DNA of 64,000 bases from Mesorhizobium sp. M2A.F.Ca.ET.046.03.2.1 (GCF_003952425.1 NZ_CP034449.1:558001-622000); one strand, 5' to 3'; shown: positions 17,305-27,122, counted from the stretch's first letter. Notes: generated by a model not told the origin, from the sequence alone. Numbers and translations are program-made.

Positions 17305-18180
17305 ATGTCCCGCAGAAAGTACCGCTTTTCGGCAGTAGAACGGTGGGTCGTTTTCTCGATCCACGGCTCTAAATGTTACTTACGCGGACATCCAATCAAT
17401 TTGCTAGATATGGAGGTGGACCATATAATTCCTGAAAGCCTCCTCGACGATCCGGGTAGATTGCAGTATATATTGCGAGAATATGGCCTGCCGAAAGATT
17501 TTTCAATCAATAGCTACGCTAATTGGTTGCCTGCCTGTCGCCACTGCAACCGCGAGAAGGAAAATTCGGTATTTGACCCAGTCGCCGCTATTCTGACGCC
17601 ATTAAATCGTGCAAGAAAAAAATTTGCCGAATGCGAATCTCTTGAACGCAAATGCCTGCATGATAAAGAGGTTTCAAAGATACTCAACGCAGTTGAACGA
17701 GCGCTTAACCTACGGACTACCGACCTATACGTACAGTCGCACTTCCATAATGCGGCCATTTCAGGTGCTCGGTTAGATGAAATTTACTATCAAAACGAAA
17801 ATAAGACGTTGTCATTTTCAATTGGCCATAGAAACACGGTCTTATCCAAAACTGATTTTGATAAGAATGGTCGGTATTCAGTGCATACTCTTCAGTCGAC
17901 TTTTGGTGATGTAATCGCCACGATCGACTCTGACGAAAATATGACTTTTACCTTCAAGCCTTATGCAAAAGCGGAATTTAATTTCAAAATTGGGTTTCTT
18001 TCCTTCGGCGCGTCTGTAACTTTTCAACCTAAAGAAATGTCCGTCGATATGCCGGCACCTACCCTTGATGGATTTGGCGAATTTGGAGAGACGGTGGCAA
18101 AACCAAGCCGGCAAGTTCCCGCAGTGATCTATGACGATCTATTGACCATCTACCGCCGCAAGCTTGGGCGACCCGGCTGA
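17305..18180 (+). CDS. HNH endonuclease with beta-rich C-terminal domain
   Basis: In this 291-residue protein the HNH module occupies the first 85 residues: Cys24, EVDHIIPESLL with Asp39-His40, and NWLPACRHCNREK with Cys78-x2-Cys81. The second cysteine of the first knuckle is not obvious (KCYLRGHP). Residues 150-260 look beta-rich and unlike other nucleases, and may sense a ligand or the target. The coding sequence is visibly more AT-rich than its neighbours (Lys, Asn, Phe and Ile codons), a sign of recent transfer. No modification methyltransferase is adjacent. It could act alone as a defence nuclease. Confidence 0.75.
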   Translation: MSRRKYRFSAVERWVVFSIHGSKCYLRGHPINLLDMEVDHIIPESLLDDPGRLQYILREYGLPKDFSINSYANWLPACRHCNREKENSVFDPVAAILTPLNRARKKFAECESLERKCLHDKEVSKILNAVERALNLRTTDLYVQSHFHNAAISGARLDEIYYQNENKTLSFSIGHRNTVLSKTDFDKNGRYSVHTLQSTFGDVIATIDSDENMTFTFKPYAKAEFNFKIGFLSFGASVTFQPKEMSVDMPAPTLDGFGEFGETVAKPSRQVPAVIYDDLLTIYRRKLGRPG

Positions 18181-18465
18181 AGAAATTGCTGTAGGGACCG
18201 TCCCTGAACGTTCAGCCGCGTTCGAATTCGAATCTCAACATATTCGTCTGTGGCAATTCGCCCGTTACTCAGAATACGAGGCTATCGCGTCGGCCTCGTT
18301 GCCTATCGCCGGCGCGCCCCTGCTCGACGCTCACGAGATCCTCGCATTGCTCAAGCACCGGCAGCTCGCGCAAGGCTCAGCAGCCGAAAACAACCGCCGC
18401 GTGGGCCGTGGCTGGTTCGCATTGCGAAATGCCCGCTCCCCCAACCGCGTAATGGATTCATGGAA

Positions 18466-19020
18466 CTAACCTATTGATTCATTTTGGCGATATCCAAGAA
18501 ACCATGCGACGAGCTCAGCCGAATTTGCTGCGCCGACAGACCTGGCGATCCGAACCCGGTGCGATTCAACCGTTCGACGGGACAGGCCGATCTCCTTGGC
18601 GATCTTGTCGTTCGTCTTGCCTTGCGCAACCAGCGTCAGAATCTGGATTTGCCGTCCCGTCAATTCAGCGGTCAGCGGACGTTGTAACGGTTCGAAGCAA
18701 TATAGCGCCGCAGCGAAAGGATCCGTCGCGTTGCGGGAGCGTCCGTTCACGCGGCACCAGAAGCGCATGCCACTTGAATTCACCATGACACGCTCGTCGT
18801 AATAGGCCGCGCCGCCGGACATGTGCTGTCGCCACATCCTGCCGACGCGTATGAAGTCGGCTAGATCCGGATAGAGCTTCGCGAAGGTCGTGTTTGCCAG
18901 TTCGTCGCGGCCATAGCCGAAGAGTTCGGCGAACTCCGTGTTGCAATCCCGGATGATGCGATGTGTCGCGTAGACCATCGGCAATGGCATGTCGGTCAGT
19001 TGGAAGTTCAGCGCAGACAT
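18466..19020 (-). CDS. PAS domain LuxR-type transcriptional regulator
   Basis: From the ATG at 19020 the protein has 184 residues: a PAS-like sensor in the first 110 (PMVYATHRIIRDCNTEFAELFGYGRDEL), then a LuxR/GerE helix-turn-helix (LTGRQIQILTLVAQGKTNDKIAKEIGLS, written here in outline only, followed by SRRTVESHRVRI). A TTG at 19056 is an alternative but would leave only 36 bases to the divergent scoA-like gene. Position and orientation suggest that it controls the CoA-transferase operon. The PAS ligand is unknown. Confidence 0.85.
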   Translation of the reverse strand: MSALNFQLTDMPLPMVYATHRIIRDCNTEFAELFGYGRDELANTTFAKLYPDLADFIRVGRMWRQHMSGGAAYYDERVMVNSSGMRFWCRVNGRSRNATDPFAAALYCFEPLQRPLTAELTGRQIQILTLVAQGKTNDKIAKEIGLSRRTVESHRVRIARSVGAANSAELVAWFLGYRQNESIG

Positions 19021-19092
19021 GCCGTAGAAATACTGCTCGTGCCTGATGCTGTGCAAGGCCTAGGTTTCCTCAAAACTCGTAGGGAGGAGCCT

Positions 19093-19806
19093 ATGCGCAA
19101 GGTGCGCGACAGCGTCGCCGACGCTCTGAAAGATGTTTTGAAAGACGAGATGGTCATCATGGCCGGCGGCTTCGGCCTATGCGGCATTCCAGAAAGCCTG
19201 ATCCTCGGCATCGAGCAGTCCGGTGCAAAAGGCCTGACCGTCATCTCCAACAATGCCGGCGTCGACGGCAAGGGTCTAGGGCGACTGCTCGGCACCCGCC
19301 AGATCCGAAAGATGATCTCGTCCTATGTCGGCGAGAATAAGCTCTTCGCCGAACAATACCTCTCCGGCGAACTGGAACTCGAATTTAATCCCCAGGGCAC
19401 GCTCGCCGAACGCATTCGCGCCGGCGGGGCCGGCATCCCGGCTTTCTTCACTAAAACCGGTGTCGGCACGCTGATTGCTGAAGGTAAGGAAGTTCGCGCC
19501 TTCGAGGGCTCGGAGTTTGTCATGGAAACAGGCCTGGTCGCGGACCTATCCATAGTCCATGCCTGGAAGGGCGATCGCGAAGGTAATCTTGTCTACCGGA
19601 TGACGGCGCGGAACTTCAATCCGATAATGGCGACGGCCGGCCGGGTGACTATCGCGGAAGTTGAGCAACTGGTCGAGACCGGTACGTTGGACCCCGACCA
19701 GATCCATACGCCGGGCATCTATGTTGACCGGATCGTTCATATCGCAGATCCGATCAAACATATCGAACAGCGCACCGTGCGCTCCCGCGAAGTGGAGGCA
19801 GTCTAA
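19093..19806 (+). CDS. scoA: 3-oxoacid CoA-transferase subunit A
   Basis: This 237-residue family I CoA-transferase alpha subunit has the N-terminal glycine-rich motif [12 protein letters not shown] and the [14 protein letters not shown] segment, close in style to succinyl-CoA:3-oxoacid CoA-transferases (ScoA). It transfers CoA from succinyl-CoA to acetoacetate or a related 3-oxoacid. ATG at 19093 is chosen because GGGAGGAG lies just before it; longer frames upstream overlap the divergent regulator gene. It overlaps subunit B by one base. A PcaI-type 3-oxoadipate substrate cannot be excluded, and would fit the aromatic context. Confidence 0.88.
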   Translation: MRKVRDSVADALKDVLKDEMVIMAGGFGLCGIPESLILGIEQSGAKGLTVISNNAGVDGKGLGRLLGTRQIRKMISSYVGENKLFAEQYLSGELELEFNPQGTLAERIRAGGAGIPAFFTKTGVGTLIAEGKEVRAFEGSEFVMETGLVADLSIVHAWKGDREGNLVYRMTARNFNPIMATAGRVTIAEVEQLVETGTLDPDQIHTPGIYVDRIVHIADPIKHIEQRTVRSREVEAV

Positions 19807-20456
19807 TGGCCTGGACAAGGGATCAGATGGCCGCCCGGGCGGCAAATGAGCTGCAGGATGGCTTTTATGTCAATCTCGGTATCGGCATTCCGACGCTTGT
19901 AGCAAACTACATCCCCGCGGGCATCGACGTTCGCCTCCAGAGCGAAAACGGCATGCTCGGCATGGGCCCCTTCCCCTATCAGGACGAGGAAGACGCCGAT
20001 CTGATCAACGCCGGCAAGCAGACGGTGACGACGCTTCCCGAGACGAGCTTCTTTTCGAGCGCCGACAGTTTCGCCATGATCCGCGGCGGGCACATCGATC
20101 TGTCGATCCTCGGCGGCATGCAGGTCGCCACGAATGGCGACCTCGCCAACTGGACGATTCCGGGCAAAATGGTCAAGGGAATGGGCGGCGCGATGGACCT
20201 AGTAGCCGGCGTCAAGCGCGTCGTGGTGCTGATGGAGCATGCGGCCAAGGGTGAGTCCAAGATCGTACCGGAATGCACGCTGCCGCTTACCGGCAAGCGG
20301 GTCGCCAATCTGATCATCACAGATCTCGGCGTATTCGAATGCGAGGTTGCGGGCGACCCGCAGCTACGATTGATAGAGTTGGCAGATGGCGTCACGCTAA
20401 AGGAAATCGCGGAAAAAACTGCGTCTCCTTACACGGTCGCGTTCGCTGGCAAATGA
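19806..20456 (+). CDS. scoB: 3-oxoacid CoA-transferase subunit B
   Basis: The 216-residue beta subunit contains the catalytic glutamate motif [11 protein letters not shown] (Glu47), which forms the glutamyl-CoA intermediate. It also has the conserved [12 protein letters not shown] and [12 protein letters not shown] segments. The length is typical. The start shares one base with the scoA stop, so the two are translationally coupled and form the active heteromer. In a ring-cleavage context the enzyme would activate or release 3-oxoacids on the way to acetyl-CoA. Confidence 0.9.
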   Translation: MAWTRDQMAARAANELQDGFYVNLGIGIPTLVANYIPAGIDVRLQSENGMLGMGPFPYQDEEDADLINAGKQTVTTLPETSFFSSADSFAMIRGGHIDLSILGGMQVATNGDLANWTIPGKMVKGMGGAMDLVAGVKRVVVLMEHAAKGESKIVPECTLPLTGKRVANLIITDLGVFECEVAGDPQLRLIELADGVTLKEIAEKTASPYTVAFAGK

Positions 20457-21076
20457 TCCACGCGCAGGTTTTCCGAGCCGGCCCACTCCGGGAGAGCGTG
20501 CCACGGCAGATCGTGGGTGTGTTCCGCGTCGATGCCCCGGCGCCTCACAGTGAAGCCGTTAAGCACATACGTCACCCAGCGCTAGGCGCCCTTGCATGGG
20601 GGCGCAGATCTCAGGCTGGTGGTGTACAACATAGCGACGTCGGCGGATGCACAGAAGATCGCCCGTTGGTCGGCAAGATGTCGCCACGCGAACGAAACGA
20701 TGTGCGTCTGGATCAGATCTAACGCACGTCGATGCAGGGACATTTTTCACGTCATCCTGACAGACTGCGGTAGCGAAAAGCGCCGGTGGGCGGCGCACCG
20801 CTGTTGCAGCCGCGTTCCTGGATACGCTGAGTTACCCATCTCCCGAGTATCAGGCAAGTTTTTCGCAGTAGGCGGCAAGCGGGCCGAGCGCTCGCCATGC
20901 TACGGCTGGGGTCACCATCCAGGGCGGAACTGGTGGGATGGTGAGCGCGAATGAGCCAGGTGCAAGTCTCAACATCGCGCCGCTTTGGTCAATGAAAGCA
21001 ACACCCCGGAGACGGCACGTCAGCGGGCAACGACAGTCAGACCGTTGCCTGGGTGTTGGCGGCTGGAGGAGACGTC
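20457..21076. other. Intergenic region between the CoA-transferase and aldehyde oxidoreductase operons
   Basis: No gene is supported in these 620 bases: open frames on both strands are short, Arg/Cys-rich and lack ribosome-binding sites. A short stretch near 20800-20950 reads protein-like in one frame (FLDTLSYPSPEYQASF, VTIQGGTGGMVSANEPGASL) and may be a decayed gene. The paoA-type ribosome-binding site GGAGGAG lies at the right end. Confidence 0.4.
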
Positions 21077-21730
21077 ATGGCAGACGACGGTGTGGTCGAT
21101 AAGCCGTATTCGCGCCCCGGCAGTGCGCTTCGCATTTCTCGTCGCGATACAGCGAAAGGAAGCGCGGCCATTGCCGCGGCGATCTTTGCGGCCAACAGCA
21201 TGAGCACCAGCGAAGCCGCTCCGCCTCGTGTATCGCCTTTACATGCAGAGCCGAGCCGCGGATTGCGCGTGCACACCACTGTCAATGGCGAAGCAGTCGA
21301 CGGCGACATTGACACGCGTACATCGCTGCTCGACTTGCTCAGAGAAAGGCTAGCGCTAACCGGGGCGAAGAAGGGCTGCGACCACGGCCAATGCGGTGCC
21401 TGCACTGTCCATGTCGACGGTAGGCGCGTTGCCTCCTGCCTCACCCTGGCAGCCAAAGTCGAAGGTCGAAAGATCCTCACGATCGAGGGCCTGTCCGGCG
21501 GCGAAGACCTGCATCCCATGCAACAGGCTTTCATTGACCACGACGCCTTGCAGTGCGGCTATTGCACGCCCGGCCAGATCATGGCGGCCGTAGCCTGCGT
21601 CGCCGAGGGGAACGCGACATCTCCGGACCGCATCAGGGAATACATGAGCGGGAACATTTGCCGGTGTGGTGCTTACGTCGGGATCGTCGCCGCAATCGAG
21701 GACGCCGCTTCCAAGATGAGGAGGGGCTGA
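21077..21730 (+). CDS. paoA: Periplasmic aldehyde oxidoreductase, [2Fe-2S] subunit (PaoA-like)
   Basis: The 217-residue protein has a Tat signal (SRRDTAKG, residues 21-28) followed by a hydrophobic alanine-rich stretch, so the complex is exported folded. The mature part holds the plant-type [2Fe-2S] motif (KKGCDHGQCGACTVH...SCLT) and the second cluster motifs (QCGYCTPGQIM and GNICRCGAY) typical of xanthine oxidase-family small subunits. ATG at 21077 follows GGAGGAG. It passes electrons from the molybdenum subunit to the FAD subunit. It is first of three overlapping genes; no PaoD/XdhC maturation factor is visible nearby. Confidence 0.88.
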   Translation: MADDGVVDKPYSRPGSALRISRRDTAKGSAAIAAAIFAANSMSTSEAAPPRVSPLHAEPSRGLRVHTTVNGEAVDGDIDTRTSLLDLLRERLALTGAKKGCDHGQCGACTVHVDGRRVASCLTLAAKVEGRKILTIEGLSGGEDLHPMQQAFIDHDALQCGYCTPGQIMAAVACVAEGNATSPDRIREYMSGNICRCGAYVGIVAAIEDAASKMRRG

Positions 21731-22734
21731 TGCAGTCGTTCGACTATGTCCGTCCGACCACCGCTCAGGAAGCGGTGAATGCCTTCGCCAGAGCAGCGGC
21801 TGGAGCGCGCTACATAGCCGGAGGCACCACGCTCTACGATCTCATGAAGCTCAATATCGAGCAGCCGCCATTTTTGATCGACGTCACTGCAATTGAGGGG
21901 CTGGACGTCATCGAGATTGGCAGTGAGCGACTGCGTTTCGGCGCGCTTGCTCCGATGAGCAAGGTCGCCGCCGAACCGACCATAGCTCGCGACTATCCGG
22001 TCCTAGCTGAATCCCTGTGGAAGGCGGCATCGCAGCAACTTCGCAACATGGCGACAGTCGGCGGGAACCTTCTTCAGCGCACCCGCTGCATGTATTTTCG
22101 CAACGGCGCCGGCGGCGTTTATCCTTGCAACAAACGCGAACCTGGCAGCGGCTGCGCAGCGGTTGGCGGCCTCGACCGTGGACAGGCAGTGCTCGGGGTC
22201 AGCCGGGCGTGCAACGCTGTCTCCCCCGGTGATTGGCCGGTCGCGCTCACAGCCATGGATGGCAGCATCGAGATCGTCGGCCCCGGGGGCGCGCGCCGGA
22301 CACCCATCTCTGAGCTTTACCGGTTACCCGGAGAGACGCCGCACCTCGAGTTCGCTTTAGCGCCTGGCGAGCTGGTCACTGCGATCGAGGTTCCGCGGAC
22401 GGCCGCAGGACGTGGCTCGACCTATCACAAAATTCGCGACCGCGAATCCTATGCCTTCGCACTCGCTTCGGCGGCCGTCGCGCTCGAGATGCGAGGCGAC
22501 CGGGTCGTTCATGCCCGCATTGCGCTTGGAGGGGTCGCAACGCGCCCGTGGCGCGCGTCCGAAGCCGAGGAGACGCTCGTTGGCCAGCGCCTCACGTCTG
22601 AAACAGCCCTGCAGGCAGGGCGTGCGGCGTTCCGCTCCGCGGAGCCCGGCCGGCACAACGGCTTTAAGTTGGATCTCGGCGCACGGACTATCGCCGACGC
22701 CCTTTTGATCGCCGCAGAAAGGAGCCGTTCATGA
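21730..22734 (+). CDS. paoB: Periplasmic aldehyde oxidoreductase, FAD subunit (PaoB-like)
   Basis: This 334-residue protein has the FAD-binding motifs of the family (ARYIAGGTTLYDLMK near 35-50, ATVGGNLLQRTRC). It also has the extra cysteine cluster TRCMYFR...YPCNKREPGSGCAA, which in PaoB binds an additional [4Fe-4S] cluster. This cluster separates PaoABC from ordinary xanthine dehydrogenases and supports the assignment. The start overlaps the paoA stop by one base and the end overlaps paoC by four bases. It lacks its own signal and should be exported with PaoA. Confidence 0.88.
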   Translation: MQSFDYVRPTTAQEAVNAFARAAAGARYIAGGTTLYDLMKLNIEQPPFLIDVTAIEGLDVIEIGSERLRFGALAPMSKVAAEPTIARDYPVLAESLWKAASQQLRNMATVGGNLLQRTRCMYFRNGAGGVYPCNKREPGSGCAAVGGLDRGQAVLGVSRACNAVSPGDWPVALTAMDGSIEIVGPGGARRTPISELYRLPGETPHLEFALAPGELVTAIEVPRTAAGRGSTYHKIRDRESYAFALASAAVALEMRGDRVVHARIALGGVATRPWRASEAEETLVGQRLTSETALQAGRAAFRSAEPGRHNGFKLDLGARTIADALLIAAERSRS

Positions 22735-24890
22735 GTGCCGCATCATTTCCCGACCGCGCCCGGGTGGACGCGCGCGACAAAGTGCGCGGCGCGACCCTCT
22801 TTCCCGGCGACGTTCCCGTCGCGAGGGTGCTCTATGCCATGACGGTGCCTTCGCGAATCGCCAAGGGCACGATGACCGCGCTCGACACCTCTGCGGCCAT
22901 GCGCGTCCCCGCTGTCGTGCGCGTGCTAACTCCGGATGACTTTCCCCCGCCGCCACCCGTCGGCAAGCACGCGCTGCCCCCGCCGCCCACTCTTGAGTGG
23001 CAGATCGCCTATCGTGGCCAGCCGGTTGCGCTTGTCGTCGCCGAAACGCTCGAAGCGGCGATCGAGGGAGCCGAGGCGGTCCAGCCGACCTACGAATCGG
23101 AACCGTTCGCAGCGGTTTTGGACAGCGAGGGCAGCTCGCGCGACTCCGCCGAGGACGTGACGTTCGGTAACGCCGAAGAGGCGCTTCGCGGCGCTGCAGT
23201 AACCATCGACGCGAGCTATTCGTCACCCACACAGCACCACAATCCGATCGAGCTTCTTGCGACCACGGCTATCTGGGAAGACGGACGCCTGACGATCCAC
23301 GAATGCACGCAGGACAGCGCGGGTACCAAAGGTATGGCGGCGCACGCACTATGGCTCGATCCGGCGGTCGTCGACGTCAAGAGCGCCTATATCGGCGGAG
23401 GGTTCGGACAGAAAGGCGGTATGGGCCAGCGTCAGACGGCACTGGTCGCCCGGGCGGCGATGCTGCTTGGCAGGCCCGTGAAGATCGTCACTCCACGCGG
23501 GCAGATATTCCATCTGGCCACCTATCGGCCGAACAGCCGCCATCGGGTTCGCCTGGGCGCAAGCGCCGACGGCAAAATGATTGCGGCGCTATATGACGCT
23601 GAGCAGGAGCAGTCGCGGAACGGCTACTTCCCGTCGGCCGACTATCACGAGGCGCCTAGCCGCCTTTACGGCATCGAGAACTATCGCGGGACCGCCGCTG
23701 ACATAAGGCTCGATCGTCAGCCTCCGGGTTGGATGCGGGCGCCCCATCCCCAGGCTGCCTGCTTCGCTTTCGAGAGTGCGGTCGACGAACTTGCCTTCAA
23801 GCTCGGTCGCGATCCGGTCGCACTGCGGCTCGCCAATAATGGCGGTGTCGATCACAGCACCGGTCATCCCTATTCTTCACGCTTCCTCAACGAGTGCCTC
23901 GACGAAGGAGCGCGACGGTTCGGTTGGTCGCGGCGGACGCTGCAGCCGCGCTCGATGAGCGCTTCTGACGGCAGCCTTGTCGGCTGGGGGGTCGCCTGTG
24001 GCGCATACCCGTCCATGATGGCCGCGGCGGTTGCGACATTGCGCATCGGCGCGGACGGTCGAACCCGCTACACCGTCTCCGGCCACGAGATGGGCCAGGG
24101 CATCCGAACGGCGATTGCCACGGTGCTGCTCGAGGGATTGGACATCGATCCCGACAAGCTGGAAATAGTCATCGGGGACACCACCGCCGCTCCCCAACAC
24201 ATGACCGCCGGCTCATGGGGCACTGCTGGCGCCGTCCCGGCGACAGCCAAGGCAGTCGCGCGGATGCGCGAGGCGATTGCGGAACTTCTTGCCGGACGTC
24301 GGATCGCTGGAAATCTACACCGGCAACTTGCGACCGTGCGTCGCCCATTCCTGCGGATCCAGGTTTCCGAGGTCGCGCCAGGCCAGGGGCCCGAGGCGCT
24401 CCAGTCGCTGCGCCGGGGCGGCTTTGCTGTTGCCGGTCCCCAATATCCAACCTTTACCACGATGAGCTACATCGCCCATTTCGTCGAGGTCCGGATCGAG
24501 CCCACCACGCGCCGAATTCGCGTGCCGCGCGTTGTCAGCATCGCCGACTGCGGGCGTGTTATCAGCCCACGAACGGCGGCAAGCCAGGTGCGCGGCGGAG
24601 TGGTCTGGGCATTCAGCGCCGCGCTCCGCGAAGCCACAGAAATCGATCCACGTTACGGCGGCTATCTCAACAACGATCTCGCCGATTATGTCGTTGCGGT
24701 GAATGCAGACATTGGCGATATCGACGTTGGTTTCATCGACCAACCCGATCCCCTCGCCAATTCCATGGGGCTCAAGGGCCTTGGCGAGGTTGCAATGGTC
24801 GGGGCTTCACCCGCGATCGCCAACGCAATTTTTCACGCCACGGGCAGACGGCTGCGGGACATGCCTATCCGCATCGAACACCTGCTTTAG
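22731..24890 (+). CDS. paoC: Periplasmic aldehyde oxidoreductase, molybdenum subunit (PaoC-like)
   Basis: The 719-residue molybdopterin subunit follows the PaoC pattern: the N-terminal hammerhead domain, the YIGGGFGQKGG loop that contacts the cofactor, and the C-terminal GLKGLGEVAMVG loop with the catalytic Glu. The enzyme oxidises aldehydes, especially aromatic ones such as benzaldehyde and vanillin in the E. coli case, to acids in the periplasm. That fits the nearby methoxyaromatic genes. The start ATG overlaps paoB by ATGA. Length is close to the usual 730 residues. Confidence 0.88.
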   Translation: MSAASFPDRARVDARDKVRGATLFPGDVPVARVLYAMTVPSRIAKGTMTALDTSAAMRVPAVVRVLTPDDFPPPPPVGKHALPPPPTLEWQIAYRGQPVALVVAETLEAAIEGAEAVQPTYESEPFAAVLDSEGSSRDSAEDVTFGNAEEALRGAAVTIDASYSSPTQHHNPIELLATTAIWEDGRLTIHECTQDSAGTKGMAAHALWLDPAVVDVKSAYIGGGFGQKGGMGQRQTALVARAAMLLGRPVKIVTPRGQIFHLATYRPNSRHRVRLGASADGKMIAALYDAEQEQSRNGYFPSADYHEAPSRLYGIENYRGTAADIRLDRQPPGWMRAPHPQAACFAFESAVDELAFKLGRDPVALRLANNGGVDHSTGHPYSSRFLNECLDEGARRFGWSRRTLQPRSMSASDGSLVGWGVACGAYPSMMAAAVATLRIGADGRTRYTVSGHEMGQGIRTAIATVLLEGLDIDPDKLEIVIGDTTAAPQHMTAGSWGTAGAVPATAKAVARMREAIAELLAGRRIAGNLHRQLATVRRPFLRIQVSEVAPGQGPEALQSLRRGGFAVAGPQYPTFTTMSYIAHFVEVRIEPTTRRIRVPRVVSIADCGRVISPRTAASQVRGGVVWAFSAALREATEIDPRYGGYLNNDLADYVVAVNADIGDIDVGFIDQPDPLANSMGLKGLGEVAMVGASPAIANAIFHATGRRLRDMPIRIEHLL

Positions 24891-25406
24891 CGGTATCGCC
24901 TTGGCGCACGGCATCGCGAGGAGATGCTAGAAAACCGGATTCGAAACCTGGCGGACACCTGGAAGGCGATTGGTTATCTGGGATACACGCAACGCTCTGC
25001 TCTTCGTGGTTTCTGCAAGGCAGCAATTCGTAGTGCCCTCCCCTGCGTAGAGCGGGAGTCCGACGGCGACGACTTACATCAAGGAAATCTATTTTACGTT
25101 GACAAATAGTCTTTTCCGACGGATAGCTGAATGCGACGGTTGACGGCCGTGGGAGGTCGGGCGTCGATGCTTGCTGCCCGCAAGATTCGCAGCGAAGCGG
25201 TCCCAGAGCTGAGCCTCGATCGCCTGCTACAGGCAGACCCACCTACTCGATCGGGGCTGCCGTCTCGAGAACCATGGCTCGGGCCTCATCGGTTACGCTA
25301 TCTCGCCGTTTGACGAGCACCGAAACTTAGCGAGTGTTGAGGTCGATAACTTGGGAGCTTTCCGAAATGGGACTGTCGACCAGGTCAGTGATCTCCGAGG
25401 TTGAAT
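24891..25406. other. Intergenic region upstream of the VOC dioxygenase gene
   Basis: No gene is recognised in this stretch. A possible promoter on the plus strand is TTGACA at 25099-25104 with a poorer -10 (GATAGC) 17 bases later; it would give a leader of about 270 bases before the dioxygenase gene. GAGG at 25397-25400 is the ribosome-binding site of that gene. Confidence 0.35.
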
Positions 25407-26366
25407 ATGACGCGTATCAATGGCTTCATCGCACCAAGCCGCCGCGAGGGTGTTCTCGGGGTCCACTCCATGGACACCTTCAACATGATCGTGCCGGACC
25501 TGAAACGGGCCGAACAGTTCTACAGCGCATTCGGCTTGATCGTTCGTGATGAGGGGAACGCTCTTGGCCTCTACACTGAAGGCAACGATCATTGCTGGGT
25601 GAGTCTGGTAGAAGGGAAGAACAAAAAGTTCAACTTTCTTTCCTTCGGCGTCTTCGAAGACGACTTTGAGCCTTTTCGCCGCTACGTGGAAAAGCAAGGC
25701 GTCAAGCTGCTCGATCCACCCTCCGGTTTCGAGAATAACAGTTTCTGGTTTCGCGACCATGACAACAATCTCGTCGAGATCAAGGTCGCGGAAAAGACAT
25801 CGCCGAATTCCAAGGCGCAGGTGTCAAACATCTCCGTGCCGGCAAATGTCCGTGGGGCGCCTTCGCGCTCCGCCGCCCGGATGGTTCATCCTCGACGACT
25901 TGCACACGTCCTGTTGTTCACGCGCGACGTCCATAAGGCAATCGCCTTCTACAGCACCGTGCTCGGACTGCGCCTCTCCGACCGTTCCGGAGACGGTATC
26001 GCTTTCATGCATGGGGTCCATGGAAGCGATCACCATATGATTGCGTTTGCCAAATCCAATGGGCCAGGCCTGCACCACTGTAGCTGGGATGTCGAATCGA
26101 TTGATCAGATCGGCCTGGGTGCCAAGCAGATGTTGGACAAGGGTTACTCCAAAGGCTGGGGCCTTGGCCGTCACGTGCTTGGATCAAACTATTTCCATTA
26201 CGTCCGCGACCCCTGGGGCAGTTACGCCGAATACTCAGCCGACATCGACTACATCTCCAGCGATCACGACTGGGCGGCCGACGACCATAACGCCGAGGAT
26301 GCGCACTATGTCTGGGGTCCGACCGCACCAGACGACTTCATCGTAAACTACGAAGCGTCCGAGTAG
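25407..26366 (+). CDS. VOC-superfamily extradiol dioxygenase-like protein
   Basis: The 319-residue protein has two vicinal-oxygen-chelate modules. The C-terminal one carries the putative Fe ligands: His in RLAHVLLFTRD, His in GLHHCSWDV and Glu in SYAEYSAD. These are the type I extradiol dioxygenase set. Such enzymes cut a catechol-type ring next to the hydroxyl pair. The C-terminal tail (VWGPTAPDDFIVNYEASE) is typical of catechol 2,3-dioxygenase-like proteins. ATG at 25407 has GAGG six bases upstream; the in-frame TTG at 25401 is less likely. It is followed by a carboxymuconolactone decarboxylase-family gene. The substrate is not known. Confidence 0.8.
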   Translation: MTRINGFIAPSRREGVLGVHSMDTFNMIVPDLKRAEQFYSAFGLIVRDEGNALGLYTEGNDHCWVSLVEGKNKKFNFLSFGVFEDDFEPFRRYVEKQGVKLLDPPSGFENNSFWFRDHDNNLVEIKVAEKTSPNSKAQVSNISVPANVRGAPSRSAARMVHPRRLAHVLLFTRDVHKAIAFYSTVLGLRLSDRSGDGIAFMHGVHGSDHHMIAFAKSNGPGLHHCSWDVESIDQIGLGAKQMLDKGYSKGWGLGRHVLGSNYFHYVRDPWGSYAEYSADIDYISSDHDWAADDHNAEDAHYVWGPTAPDDFIVNYEASE

Positions 26367-26446
26367 CTTTTAACGTCCGCGTTGGAAACCTGAGGATTTG
26401 CCGGCGGAAATACCGTCCTATCGAAATGGTAGCAGCTGGAGGGTAC

Positions 26447-27007
26447 ATGCCCACACCGATTGATCGCCCCCCTGCCCTCGACGAGAACTTGCTAACGCCA
26501 GAGCAGGCACACGTCTATAAAGCCATCAAGGCTGGCCCGCGTGGCGTGGTGGAAGGACCGCTGCGGGTGTGGCTTCAGAGCCCTGAACTGGCCGACAAGG
26601 CACAAGAACTGGGTGCATTCTGCCGTTATGGCACCGTTCTGGGACCACGGCTGTCGGAGCTGGCGATCCTCCTCACTGGTGCCCATTGGAGAGCCGGCTT
26701 TGAATGGGTGATCCATGCGGCTATTGCTGAAAGGGCCGGGATTGATGCCGCTGTCATTGATGCGATAAGGCTGGGTAAGGAGCCCTCGTTCGGCGACGCG
26801 GCCGAAAGGGTGGTCTATCGATTCGCGACTGAGCTTCACCGCACCATGAATGTCAGCGACAACACCTATAGAGAGTCGCTCCGCCTATTGGGGACCCGAG
26901 GGACAGTCGAGCTTGTTGGGATTCTCGGCTACTATGGCTTCATCTCAATGACCATCAAGACATTCCACGTCCCACTGCCGGAAGGTGCCCCTGATCCGTT
27001 TGCCTAG
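26447..27007 (+). CDS. Carboxymuconolactone decarboxylase-family protein
   Basis: This 186-residue protein has the CMD/AhpD fold pattern, with LSELAILLTGAHWRAGFEWVIH (shown in outline) and an isoleucine-aspartate rich C-terminal repeat of the helix. The AhpD CxxC redox motif is absent. The retained W...E.xxxH pattern marks the non-peroxidase decarboxylase or lactonase-like branch. ATG at 26447 follows GGAGGG. With the upstream dioxygenase it may act on the ring-cleavage product, by analogy to gamma-carboxymuconolactone decarboxylase of the protocatechuate pathway. Confidence 0.78.
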   Translation: MPTPIDRPPALDENLLTPEQAHVYKAIKAGPRGVVEGPLRVWLQSPELADKAQELGAFCRYGTVLGPRLSELAILLTGAHWRAGFEWVIHAAIAERAGIDAAVIDAIRLGKEPSFGDAAERVVYRFATELHRTMNVSDNTYRESLRLLGTRGTVELVGILGYYGFISMTIKTFHVPLPEGAPDPFA

Positions 27008-27122
27008 GCCCGATCTTCGAGGCCAAAGGAGCCGGTCCCGAGCCGTGTGCAGTGAACAGCGCCGCCGCAAACACAGTTGCTGACCAACGCAGCTAGGTTT
27101 GAATACCCTTAGGGCCCACGCC

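Noticed and set aside
20592..20954. Open frame of 120 codons in the gap before paoA
   Set aside because: Arg/Cys/Trp-rich composition and lack of ribosome-binding site suggest it is not a gene.
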